From a virus: 33,451 nucleotides of DNA. How positions within the stretch are numbered: position 1 is the first letter of the stretch; every line of letters starts with the position of its first letter. The stretch lies in the IMG/VR virus record IMGVR_UViG_3300032288_005337, positions 1 through 33,451 of that record; one strand, given 5' to 3'. The notes below the pieces were generated by a model. It saw only the letters and a list, made by a program, of their open reading frames with translations. It did not search any database and was not told where the DNA came from. Shown in pieces: positions 7,098 to 15,257 of this stretch. Position numbers and translations under genes: made by a program.

Positions 7098-10031
7098 ATG
7101 GCAGGTTATAGTAAGTCCTCAATAGCCAAAACTTTAGTTAATAATGCAGCATATGCTCTAAATGCAGGAAATGCAACTAGTGCTAGTTATGCATTAACTG
7201 CTTCATACGCTATGAATGGTGGTGGAGGTGGAGGAGGTACTCCTGGAGGATCAGATACCTACGTTCAATATAATAATGCTGGTAATTTTGGAGGTGAAGT
7301 TAATTTTAAATATGATTATACTAATAATATATTATATTTAACAGGTTCACAAAAAATAAATGGATCTATTTCTGCTTCATATGGACCTAATACAGTTGGA
7401 TTTTATGGCACAGCAAGTTGGGCAGTAAGTGCTTCTCAAGCATTAACATCAAGTTATGCTATAACAGCATCATATACTATTAATGGTAGCCCATCATATC
7501 CAGAATATTCTATCCAATATTATTCACAAAGTGCTTTTGGTTCAAATGCTAATTTTACATATGATTATACTAAAAAATCACTTAATGTTGGAAATATTCT
7601 TTCACCCCCAACTTCTCAAGCACCATATTCAATTAATTTATCTCCTTTAATAACCGCAGATAACGGTTTAGCTTTAGGTTCTGGTTCTATTGTTATAGGA
7701 GGAGGACAAGCTTTAGGTATTACTTCTATTGCTATAGCAGGAGGAATAGCTTACTTTAATAAGGATATAGCAATACAAGGAGGATTTGCTTATGGACAGT
7801 ATGGAAATTGTTTAGCTATAGGTGGAACAGCTAGAGGTAATAACTCAATAGCATTTTATGGTAGTGAAACAGGAATAAATTCTAGTTTAGCATTCGCTCA
7901 TCAAGGTGGAAAAGCATTTGCTCAGCAATCTCACGCAGAAGGAGCATTTGTAGAAACATATGGTTTTGGTTCTCATGCTGAAGGATATAGTACTCAAACT
8001 TCCGTAGATGGATATGCTTCTCATGCTGAAGGATATTATACAACAGCATCCGGATATTACTCACATGCTGAAGGAGGTTACACAATAACTAATAACTACT
8101 ATGCCCACTCAGAAGGTGAATTAACACAAGCTAATGGATATGCTTCTCATGCTGAAGGATATAATACTATAGCACTTGGAAATTATTCTCATACCGAAGG
8201 AAGTAACAGTATGGCCTATGCTAAATCTTCCCATGCAGAAGGAATAAATACATCAACAATACAAGGATCCAAATTAATAACTCCTGAAATCCCAGCATAT
8301 TATGTATCAACATCTTTCCATACCTCAGTCCTAACAATTGTAGATGATTTTTTAGCATTTACTAATACTTATATATTAGCTACAAATGATCCTAATTGGG
8401 ATAGTTTATTTAATAATGGTTATAATCAAGATGGATCTACATTTTTTATGTATGTTACTGCTAGCGGAACTAGTGGAACAGAATATCAAAAAATAGAATT
8501 CACATACCAAGACCCAGGAGGGTTAGGAGGAAATTCATTAGGAGTAGGATGGTATTATATACTTGCTGAGCCATATACAATAGGATTTACATACTCAGAT
8601 AATACATCAGCTTCAGGTTCAACAGATAATCCAAATAGTGCTAATGGAGATATTATAACAAATTATATCCCAGCAGTACCTGCAGTATATAGTCCAACAA
8701 AAGGACAACATGCTGAAGGATATTATACTGTAGCATATGGTGATTATTCCCATGCTGAAGGAATATATACTATAGCATCAGGTTCAGGTCAAACTGTAAT
8801 AGGTCAATATAATTTACACAATAATATAACAGATTTATTAGTTGTAGGTGATGGTACTGATAATTCTAATAGACATGATATATTAAATATAGGAGTAGGT
8901 TATGTTAATATAACTGGAAGTTCATCAATTTCTGGTTCATTATTAGTTACAAATGGAATAACAGGTTCATTATTTGGAACTTCAAGTTGGGCTTATAGTT
9001 CTAGTCAAGCTATTTCTTCTTCGTATGCATTAAGTGCTTCATATGCTTTAAGTTCATCATTTGTTGAAAGTAGTAGTTTTATATTTGTATCTGGTACAAA
9101 TGATAATACTACTTATAAACTAATATTTGCACCTACTTCTACTAATCCTGAATATAAATCACTATTATTTGATAGCGGAAGTGCAGGATTAAGATATAAT
9201 GCAAGCACAAATACTTTATTTGGTAGTAAATTAGACTTTACAAGTATAACGGGAAGTATATCTGGAAATATTACTGGAAGCATATATGGTACTGCAAGTT
9301 GGGCTGAAAGCGCTAGTCAAGCATTAACAGCATCGTATATAACTGGATCAATATTTAACAATACAAACCCAGTATTATCCGCTTCATATGCCTCTACAGC
9401 ATCTAACAGTTTATTATCATATGCCTCAGGTACAAATGCAAATACTACTTATAAATTAATATTTGCTACAAATTCAACTACTCCAGAATTTAAACAATTA
9501 TTATTTGATAGTGGAAGTGCAGGTTTAAGATATAATGCTAGTACAAATGTATTATCAGGTAATACAGCTAATTTTTCTAATATAACTGGTTCTTTATTTG
9601 GAACAAGTAGTTGGGCTGAATCATCAAGTTTTACTATAACATCCTCTTATATAACAGGATCAGTATTCAATAACACAAATCCTGCATTATCATCATCATA
9701 TTCTTTAAGTAGTTCATATACTTTAACAGCATCATATGCATCTACTGCTTCATATTTACTTCCAATAAGATCTGGATTTATTTCTGCTAGTCAATGGAAT
9801 ACTGGATCTGCTGCAGCAGGATCTGCCCCCTTCTCAGCTTCTATAACTTTCTCTCCTCCATTTCCTACTACTGGATATTCTGTAGCATTTACTGGTATTA
9901 GTGATAGTAGATTTTTTAATCTAATAAATCTTGGAAGAGGAACAAATTTTTTTAGAGTATCATCAAACAGTGCAGTACCTATAACCGGATCAGTTACATG
10001 GATAGCAGTATTATACTCAGGTTCAATTTAA
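7098..10031 (+). CDS. Giant tail fiber/adhesin B with HAEG repeats and internal duplication
   Basis: A 977-residue fiber-like protein. Order: SYALTASYA-type repeats and a poly-Gly hinge (residues 15-50), a PGGSDTYVQYNN module, then SASQALTSSYAITASY. A segment with IAIGG-like turns precedes eight 14-residue HAEG repeats (from residue 279), then an insert of about 145 residues (eight HAEG units before it, two after), a closing module QYNLHNNITDLLVVGDGTDN-NRHDIL, two near-identical 112-residue repeats (336 bp period, starting near 9093 and 9429), and a C-terminal beta domain of about 90 residues beginning RSGFISASQWNTGS. It shares modules with fibers A and C, so the three are mosaic paralogues. 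Role: extended virion fiber for adsorption, inferred from repeat type and neighbours. Confidence 0.88.
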   Translation: MAGYSKSSIAKTLVNNAAYALNAGNATSASYALTASYAMNGGGGGGGTPGGSDTYVQYNNAGNFGGEVNFKYDYTNNILYLTGSQKINGSISASYGPNTVGFYGTASWAVSASQALTSSYAITASYTINGSPSYPEYSIQYYSQSAFGSNANFTYDYTKKSLNVGNILSPPTSQAPYSINLSPLITADNGLALGSGSIVIGGGQALGITSIAIAGGIAYFNKDIAIQGGFAYGQYGNCLAIGGTARGNNSIAFYGSETGINSSLAFAHQGGKAFAQQSHAEGAFVETYGFGSHAEGYSTQTSVDGYASHAEGYYTTASGYYSHAEGGYTITNNYYAHSEGELTQANGYASHAEGYNTIALGNYSHTEGSNSMAYAKSSHAEGINTSTIQGSKLITPEIPAYYVSTSFHTSVLTIVDDFLAFTNTYILATNDPNWDSLFNNGYNQDGSTFFMYVTASGTSGTEYQKIEFTYQDPGGLGGNSLGVGWYYILAEPYTIGFTYSDNTSASGSTDNPNSANGDIITNYIPAVPAVYSPTKGQHAEGYYTVAYGDYSHAEGIYTIASGSGQTVIGQYNLHNNITDLLVVGDGTDNSNRHDILNIGVGYVNITGSSSISGSLLVTNGITGSLFGTSSWAYSSSQAISSSYALSASYALSSSFVESSSFIFVSGTNDNTTYKLIFAPTSTNPEYKSLLFDSGSAGLRYNASTNTLFGSKLDFTSITGSISGNITGSIYGTASWAESASQALTASYITGSIFNNTNPVLSASYASTASNSLLSYASGTNANTTYKLIFATNSTTPEFKQLLFDSGSAGLRYNASTNVLSGNTANFSNITGSLFGTSSWAESSSFTITSSYITGSVFNNTNPALSSSYSLSSSYTLTASYASTASYLLPIRSGFISASQWNTGSAAAGSAPFSASITFSPPFPTTGYSVAFTGISDSRFFNLINLGRGTNFFRVSSNSAVPITGSVTWIAVLYSGSI
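9093..9764 (+). repeat. Tandem 336-bp duplication inside fiber B
   Basis: Two successive copies (about 9093-9428 and 9429-9764) encode the same 112-residue module: NTTYKLIFA, LLFDSGSAGLRYNASTN, ITGS-FGTSSWAES, ITGS-FNNTNP and SASYA. They are clearly diverged at the DNA level, so the duplication is not recent, but the frame and spacing are exact. Confidence 0.8.
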
Positions 10032-10041
10032 CAAAATTTAT

Positions 10042-11418
10042 ATGTCAGATATATTTTACACAGATTCAGCAAGTTTTCAAACATTTGAAGTAACAAATAT
10101 TGCTACTATTAATAATATTATAGTTAATGGAAGTGATGGTGGTATTAATACTGCTGCTAATACTTTATATACAAGATATGGTATAGATGCTATAAACTGG
10201 GATACATCTGCATTAACAGATTCCTCTAATTTCCAATCAGCAGATTGGAATAATAGATATCTATATTCTACTGATGGTACAACAATAGCTGTTAATTGGC
10301 AAGGAAATATTTTAAATGATACTAGCGCTGTAGGATCAGTTGATTGGCAAAATAGACAATTATTAGATGCAGGTGGAAGTAGTTGGGCTGTTAATTGGTT
10401 ATCATATGAATTAGGAGATACATCTGGTCTGTCTTTAAATTGGTCAACTCGAAAAACTAAAGATGCTGCTAATGGTAATACATCAATTGATTGGGAAAAT
10501 AGAATATTATATGCTGGTAATGGTGCAAATGAAGTTAATCAAGCATTAGTTTGGTCAGATACATCAACAAATAATGGTGTTAGATTATATGGAACTTCAT
10601 CATATGCTTTAACTGCGTCATATGCTTTGAATGGAGATGGAACTACAATTAATACAAGTTCATTTGCAACTACAGGTTCAAATAGATTTAACGGTAATCA
10701 AATTATTACAGGATCACTTATTGTAAGTAGTTCTGGGGCTACAATTGAATTATATGGAGATAAAATAATAGTAGGTGCAGTTGGTGGTGATGAAGGTGGT
10801 GAAATATTATTAAGTAAACCATCAACAAATACAACACTCACTGGTAGCGGTATTACAATTGATTCTTATCAAAATCGACTTCGATTTTTTGAACAAGGTG
10901 GTAATGCTCGTGGAGCATATCTTGATATAACAACATTAAGTAATGGTGTAGGTACAAATCTACAAAAATCTAATAACTATTTTTATGATGCTTATTTAAT
11001 AAATGCACAAACAACATCAGCAGGTGTAGATACAACAATAAACAATATTTCATTAGTTACACAAGCTAACGAAGCATGGAGTTTTGAATTTGTAACAATA
11101 GGACAATGTAGTGGTACTGGTGGAGTAAGATTTACAGTAGTATACTCAGCAACTCCAATTTCATCCTCAGTTACTTATTGGGGTAATAGTACACAAGTAG
11201 GTAATATGTCTAGTGCTACAACAATATTAACAACCCCAGCTCAATCTGGAACTTTATGGGCAACTGCAACTCCTATTGATGTACAAGCTAAAATTACTGG
11301 ATGTTTTGTTAATTCAGGAAATGCTAATACAGTAACAATAAAAATACAACCAGTTAATGGTGCTCAAACCGCAACTGTAAGAGCAATGACTTATTTAACA
11401 GCAAGAAGAATATCATAA
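10042..11418 (+). CDS. Tail fiber-like protein with W-NR repeats
   Basis: A 458-residue fiber-like protein. Residues about 48-170 contain five or six imperfect repeats of roughly 20 residues with the core W-x-N/T-R-x-L/T and a preceding S-x-D/N-W (ADWNNRYLYS, VDWQNRQLLD, LNWSTRKTKD, IDWENRILYA). These probably form successive beta-hairpins. A GTSSYALTASYALNGDG linker follows, as in fiber B, then a beta-helix-like region and a C-terminal beta domain (residues about 335-458) ending in TYLTARRIS. It begins ten bases after fiber B without its own promoter motif, so it is likely co-transcribed and may form the distal or adaptor part of the same appendage. The exact role is inferred. Confidence 0.78.
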   Translation: MSDIFYTDSASFQTFEVTNIATINNIIVNGSDGGINTAANTLYTRYGIDAINWDTSALTDSSNFQSADWNNRYLYSTDGTTIAVNWQGNILNDTSAVGSVDWQNRQLLDAGGSSWAVNWLSYELGDTSGLSLNWSTRKTKDAANGNTSIDWENRILYAGNGANEVNQALVWSDTSTNNGVRLYGTSSYALTASYALNGDGTTINTSSFATTGSNRFNGNQIITGSLIVSSSGATIELYGDKIIVGAVGGDEGGEILLSKPSTNTTLTGSGITIDSYQNRLRFFEQGGNARGAYLDITTLSNGVGTNLQKSNNYFYDAYLINAQTTSAGVDTTINNISLVTQANEAWSFEFVTIGQCSGTGGVRFTVVYSATPISSSVTYWGNSTQVGNMSSATTILTTPAQSGTLWATATPIDVQAKITGCFVNSGNANTVTIKIQPVNGAQTATVRAMTYLTARRIS

Positions 11419-11431
11419 ACAATAAAATTAC

Positions 11432-11662
11432 ATGACATATACACCAACAGATATATATAATATCCATATTAATACACCATCAGTAAATCAACCATTTATA
11501 CTTTACTACGCTGTGCGAAACGCAGACAATAGCATAAGTTTAATGGATCAAGAATTTGCTTTGAAAGATGAATCATACTGTCTACCACTATTAAACAGTA
11601 TTATGAATGCGTCTAATTTTTTAGGATTTCCATTTCCATGTGTTAATTTTATATCTACATAA
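11432..11662 (+). CDS. Small unknown protein after fiber genes
   Basis: A 76-residue protein with no recognised domain. It has a beta-rich start (YNIHINTPSVNQPFILYYAVRNADNSISL) and a C-terminal hydrophobic end (FLGFPFPCVNFIST). It begins 13 bases after the preceding fiber gene, with an A-rich leader, and is the last gene of the fiber transcription unit. It is not similar to the other small gene at 6786. A role in fiber assembly is only suggested by position. Confidence 0.55.
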   Translation: MTYTPTDIYNIHINTPSVNQPFILYYAVRNADNSISLMDQEFALKDESYCLPLLNSIMNASNFLGFPFPCVNFIST

Positions 11663-11701
11663 AATAAATTTAAAAATTTAGTTTATTATATAGTTTTTTA
11701 T

Positions 11702-11715
11702 ATATTTATTATAAA
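11702..11715 (+). promoter_or_regulatory. Degenerate candidate late promoter before neck genes
   Basis: ATATTTATTATAAA in the 63-base gap before the gp13-like gene. It resembles the recurrent ATATTTATAAY motif with a three-base difference in the middle and lies about 10 bases from the ATG at 11726, closer than usual, so this one is uncertain. Confidence 0.3.
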
Positions 11716-11725
11716 CACTATATCA

Positions 11726-12871
11726 ATGAATATTCCTATATACCCTGGCTCATCATCTTTTCAACCTGGAGAAACACCATTTGGATTTTATGATAATGAC
11801 GCTCAATTTCAAACTGATGCTGATAAAGTAACTACATTTTGTGCTAGAAGATTAGGATATCCTATTATGGATGTTGAATTACAAGATTTAAACTTCTATG
11901 CCGCATTTGAAGAAGCAATTACTACATATGGAAATGAATTATACGCATTTCAAACTAGAGATAATTTATTAAATGTAATTGGAGCTTCAACTAGTTCAAA
12001 TTTAAATCATGCTATTACGACTCCTTCAATGGCTGGAGTTATTAGATTATCTCAACAGTATGCATCAGAAGCAGGAGTTGGAGGTAATGTAAATTGGTAT
12101 AGTGGTTCATTTACAACAACTGCAGGTATTCAAGATTATGATTTTAATATATTTGCTTTAGAAAATAACATAACGGGTGGAATGGAAATCAAAAGAGTAT
12201 TTTGGCAACCACCAGTCCCAGCAGTAAATCAAGTATATAATCTAAATTTATTTTCAGGATTAGGAGGTGTACCAGCAGTTGGTACATATGGTTTATTTGG
12301 ATCAACAGGATTTTTAATGTATCCTACAAGTTTATTGATTCAAACAACTCAAGCAGTTGAAATGCAAAATCAAGTAGCATTGGCTGATTATTCATTTGAA
12401 TTAATAAATAATAAATTAAGAATATTTCCTATTCCTCCATACGATGGAGGTAAAATCTGGTTTCAATATATTAATATTGAAGAAAGAGCAAATACAGGAA
12501 TTAATAATACATCAGCACAAGGGCAAGTTACAAATCCATCTAATATAAACTATACAAACCCAGTATATTCTCAAATTAATTCTATTGGTCGCCAATGGAT
12601 ATTTGAATATGCTTTAGCATTATGTAAAGAAATGTTAGGATATGTTAGAGGTAAATATCAATCCACTATTCCAATCCCTAATAGAGAAATATCTCTAAAT
12701 TCAGGAGACCTAATTACAGCTGCCACAACAGAAAAAACAGCATTAATTGAAAGATTAAGAGCATATTTTGATGATACTTCTCGTCAAGCATTATTAGCAA
12801 GAAAACAAGCTGAAAGTGATTCAGCAATGAGTGAATTAACAAAATCACCAATGCAAATTTATATAGGATAA
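11726..12871 (+). CDS. Neck protein, gp13-like
   Basis: A 381-residue protein likely to be the neck/head-completion protein equivalent to T4 gp13, which sits below the portal and helps join head and tail. The diagnostic part is near residues 25-75: a helical stretch VTTFCARRLGYP followed by MDVELQDLNFYAAFEEA and a YGNELYAF segment, the layout of gp13 homologues in marine T4-like phages. A beta-rich middle (residues 110-260) contains WYSGSFTTTAGIQDYDF. A C-terminal helical region has RQWIFEYALALCKEMLGYVRGKY, also typical of the family. It is followed one base after its stop by the gp14-like gene, as in T4. Assignment rests on recall of family pattern plus gene order. Confidence 0.75.
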   Translation: MNIPIYPGSSSFQPGETPFGFYDNDAQFQTDADKVTTFCARRLGYPIMDVELQDLNFYAAFEEAITTYGNELYAFQTRDNLLNVIGASTSSNLNHAITTPSMAGVIRLSQQYASEAGVGGNVNWYSGSFTTTAGIQDYDFNIFALENNITGGMEIKRVFWQPPVPAVNQVYNLNLFSGLGGVPAVGTYGLFGSTGFLMYPTSLLIQTTQAVEMQNQVALADYSFELINNKLRIFPIPPYDGGKIWFQYINIEERANTGINNTSAQGQVTNPSNINYTNPVYSQINSIGRQWIFEYALALCKEMLGYVRGKYQSTIPIPNREISLNSGDLITAATTEKTALIERLRAYFDDTSRQALLARKQAESDSAMSELTKSPMQIYIG

Positions 12872-12872
12872 G

Positions 12873-13382
12873 ATGGCATTATTTGGATCAAGTAGAGATG
12901 TATCTTTTATAAGAAGACTTAATAGAGAATTAATGGGAAACATTATTTCTCAAGAATGTGCTTTTTACAAATATAAAATTGCTGAAACTAAAATTAACAT
13001 GTATGGTGAAGCATCAACTGGAAGATTATTTGATGGTCCTATTATATTAAATGCTCTTATAACACCAAGTGATAACACAAGTCCTACAAGTGATTTAGGT
13101 GTAGATTTTGATTGGCCGGTTAATTTTGCATTTTTGAGAGATGATTTAGTAGATGCTAATGTACATCCTGAAGTAGGAGATGTAATATTGTTCCAAGAAA
13201 GTTATTGGGAAGTAGATAATACAAATATAGTACAATTCTTTGCAGGTAAAGATCCAGATTATCCATATGCCGGAAATCCATTAAATCCTAATTTACAAGA
13301 TTGGGGATATAATGTATCTGTAACTTGTGAGTGTCATTACATCCCAGGTGATAGAGTTAATATCCAACCTTATCGATTATAA
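12873..13382 (+). CDS. Neck protein, gp14-like
   Basis: A 169-residue protein matching the core of T4 gp14-type neck proteins, which complete the head-tail connector. Visible family features are the N-terminal FGSSRDVSFIRRLNRELMG helix, a short INMYGEASTGRLFDGPI segment, the FDWPVNFAFLRDDL strand pair, then HPEVGDVILFQESYWEVDN and a C-terminal VTCECHYIPGDRVNIQPYR. It is shorter than T4 gp14 (about 256 residues), as seen in many distant relatives. It is coupled to the gp13-like gene and followed by a homing endonuclease and the gp15-like gene, so the 13-14-15 order of T4 is kept apart from the insertion. Confidence 0.8.
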   Translation: MALFGSSRDVSFIRRLNRELMGNIISQECAFYKYKIAETKINMYGEASTGRLFDGPIILNALITPSDNTSPTSDLGVDFDWPVNFAFLRDDLVDANVHPEVGDVILFQESYWEVDNTNIVQFFAGKDPDYPYAGNPLNPNLQDWGYNVSVTCECHYIPGDRVNIQPYRL

Positions 13383-13384
13383 CA

Positions 13385-13395
13385 ATATTTATAAT
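13385..13395 (+). promoter_or_regulatory. Candidate late promoter abutting the homing endonuclease start
   Basis: ATATTTATAAT, a perfect member of the recurrent motif, but its end is only two bases from the ATG at 13398 instead of about 22-30. If it is a -10 element, transcription would begin inside the endonuclease gene. It may be the original promoter of the gp15-like gene. Confidence 0.5.
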
Positions 13396-13397
13396 AA

Positions 13398-13961
13398 ATG
13401 GATATAACTTATATATATTATTTATGTAAAGATGATGGAGTTCCTTTATATATAGGAAAAACTAAAAATTCTCCTAATTTAAGATTAAATGATCATAGAT
13501 ATAAAAAGGAAAAAAATTTAAACATAAATGTTATAGATGAAGTACTCACTTCTGAATGGAAATTTTGGGAAAAACATTACATAAGTTTATTTAAAAGTTG
13601 GGGATTTAAATTAAATAATATAAATGATGGGGGTGGTGGTTCAAAAGGAGGATATTTTTTAACTGAAGAAACCAAAAATAAAATAAGTAAAGCTAATTCT
13701 AAGCCTAAACCTAAAGGATTCGGAGAAAAAATAAGTAAACAAAGAAAAGGAAAATGGAAAATTTCTCAATATCAAATAGAAGCTGGAATATTAGCCAAAA
13801 ACAAACCTACATTACAGTTTGATAAACAAGGAAATTTTATTAAAGAATATATATCTTCTAAACAAGCCGCGGAATACATAGGTGTTCATGAAGTAACAAT
13901 GAGATCTCATTTAGGTGGAAAATATAAAACATGTAAAGGATTTATTTTTAAATATAAATAA
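13398..13961 (+). CDS. GIY-YIG homing endonuclease with NUMOD domains
   Basis: A 187-residue free-standing homing endonuclease. The GIY-YIG nuclease domain spans residues 1-80: the first motif is the variant YIYYL, the second LYIGKT (residues 17-22), with the expected catalytic Arg at 29, a likely metal-binding Glu at 58 and the closing LNNINDGGGG. DNA-binding modules follow: NUMOD3-like helices (about residues 88-120, LTEETKNKISKANS and FGEKISKQRKGK) and a NUMOD1-like C-terminus (about 138-187, with SSKQAAEYIGVHEVTMRSHL). It separates the gp14- and gp15-like genes, a common insertion pattern for phage homing genes, and is probably selfish rather than structural. All key residues seem present, so it may be active. 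Its stop is two bases before the gp15-like start. Confidence 0.92.
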   Translation: MDITYIYYLCKDDGVPLYIGKTKNSPNLRLNDHRYKKEKNLNINVIDEVLTSEWKFWEKHYISLFKSWGFKLNNINDGGGGSKGGYFLTEETKNKISKANSKPKPKGFGEKISKQRKGKWKISQYQIEAGILAKNKPTLQFDKQGNFIKEYISSKQAAEYIGVHEVTMRSHLGGKYKTCKGFIFKYK

Positions 13962-13963
13962 AA

Positions 13964-14920
13964 ATGGCTACTAAAGGAAGAAAACCAATACCTAAAACAC
14001 AAAAAGAGATTTTAATCTCCCAACAAGAACCTTATAATCAAGAAGGACCAGGATTTTCTCCTACAGGTAATCCTAATCTAGCTAGCAATCCTGGTAGATC
14101 AGGACAAATTTCTTTCAAAGGAGATACTACAAAACCATTTTCAATTGGTATTCAAGATATTGATGAAGCGGTATTTTATTATTTTCAAAATGTTATTAAA
14201 CCTTATGTAATACAAAATGGGCAACGATTAGAAGTTCCTATCATATATGGTTCACCTGAAAAATGGGCTTCATTTCAAAAATATGGATATTTTAGAGATG
14301 CTCAAGGTAGAATTATGATGCCTATTATAATGTTTAAAAAAGAAAGTATCGATAAAGTAAGAACAGTATCAAATAAATTAGACGCAAATAATCCCCATAA
14401 TATATCAATTCAAACAAAAAAATATTCTCCTCAAAATGCTTATAGTAATTTTGATGTACTAAATAATATAATACCAGAACAAACATCATATGCTGTTGTA
14501 ATCCCTGATTATGTAACAGTAACATATGCATGTGCGATTAATACTTACTATATGGATCAATTAAATAAAATTATTGAAGCAATTGAATATGCTTCTGATT
14601 CATATTGGGGTGATCCATCTCGTTTTCAATTTAGAGCAATGATTGATTCATTTACTCTAAAAACAGAATTAGCAGATAAAGCAGAAAGAGTAGTTAGTAG
14701 TACATTTAATATTAAACTCCACGGACATATTGTTCCAGATATCCCACAAAAAGATTTAAAATCACTAAAAAAACTACCAGGCATAAACAAAGTATCAGTT
14801 GGAGAAAAAGTACCAGGTTCAAATGCTGTTTCACCTGTTCCACCTGCACCTTGGTTATTAACTGATGATACTTGGAGTGATGATGGATCATGGAATGATG
14901 TAAGTCCTTGGGACGATTAG
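13964..14920 (+). CDS. Tail completion / sheath stabiliser, gp15-like
   Basis: A 318-residue protein matching T4 gp15, the hexameric terminator that caps the finished tail and stabilises the sheath. Family features are VPIIYGSPEKW (residues about 91-101), the IMMPIIMFKKESI strand, and YVTVTYACAINTYYMDQLNKI followed by the YASDSYWGDPSRFQFRAMID segment. ER and a STFNIKLHGHIVPD segment come later. The N-terminal 60 residues are a Pro/Asn/Gly-rich extension. The C-terminal 30 residues form an unusual Trp/Asp-rich tail (TWSDDGSWNDVSPWDD) not expected from T4 gp15. Gene order after gp13/gp14 supports the call. Confidence 0.82.
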   Translation: MATKGRKPIPKTQKEILISQQEPYNQEGPGFSPTGNPNLASNPGRSGQISFKGDTTKPFSIGIQDIDEAVFYYFQNVIKPYVIQNGQRLEVPIIYGSPEKWASFQKYGYFRDAQGRIMMPIIMFKKESIDKVRTVSNKLDANNPHNISIQTKKYSPQNAYSNFDVLNNIIPEQTSYAVVIPDYVTVTYACAINTYYMDQLNKIIEAIEYASDSYWGDPSRFQFRAMIDSFTLKTELADKAERVVSSTFNIKLHGHIVPDIPQKDLKSLKKLPGINKVSVGEKVPGSNAVSPVPPAPWLLTDDTWSDDGSWNDVSPWDD

Positions 14921-14930
14921 TAAATTTGCT

Positions 14931-14941
14931 ATATTTATAAT
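14931..14941 (+). promoter_or_regulatory. Candidate late promoter before fiber C block
   Basis: ATATTTATAAT in the 41-base gap after the gp15-like gene, 20 bases before the ATG at 14962. Matches the recurrent motif exactly. Confidence 0.6.
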
Positions 14942-14961
14942 AGATAAAAATTATTTAATAA

Positions 14962-15252
14962 ATGGCAATAAGCTTAGTTAAAAATAAAGATACAGGTTTA
15001 GTTGTTAGATCTATTATAAATGATCTAGTAAACTATGCTAATAATAATCCTGGAATTCAAGCATCAGGATCATCAGCTATAACAGGATCATTAACTGTAT
15101 CTCAAAAAATGACAGCTGGGATATTTATTAATCCACAATTACTTAATTTTAATGTAACAATACCTACTGGATATAATGGACTTTTAGCAGGCCCAGTAGC
15201 AACAAATGCTAATATTACTATTGAAACATCAGCTAACTTAACAATAATATAA
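14962..15252 (+). CDS. Small fiber-like structural protein
   Basis: A 96-residue protein. Residues 1-32 are probably helical (LVKNKDTGLVVRSIINDLVNYANNN). The rest is Ser/Thr/Gly/Ile-rich with the ITGSLTVSQKM phrase shared with the fiber genes, then a short beta segment (FNVTIPTGYNGLLAGPVATN) and a C-terminal ITIETSANLTII. This last part resembles the end of phage proteins that carry an N-terminal anchor and a small beta tip. It starts a transcription block with its own promoter motif and is followed five bases later by fiber C, so it may anchor, chaperone or accompany that fiber. Function is inferred only. Confidence 0.6.
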   Translation: MAISLVKNKDTGLVVRSIINDLVNYANNNPGIQASGSSAITGSLTVSQKMTAGIFINPQLLNFNVTIPTGYNGLLAGPVATNANITIETSANLTII

Positions 15253-15257
15253 AATAA

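Noticed and set aside
13953-13960. TATAAATA, identical to the T4 late promoter core
   Set aside because: It encodes the end of the endonuclease (YK-stop), and no other gene has this orientation of the motif at its start, so it is probably incidental.
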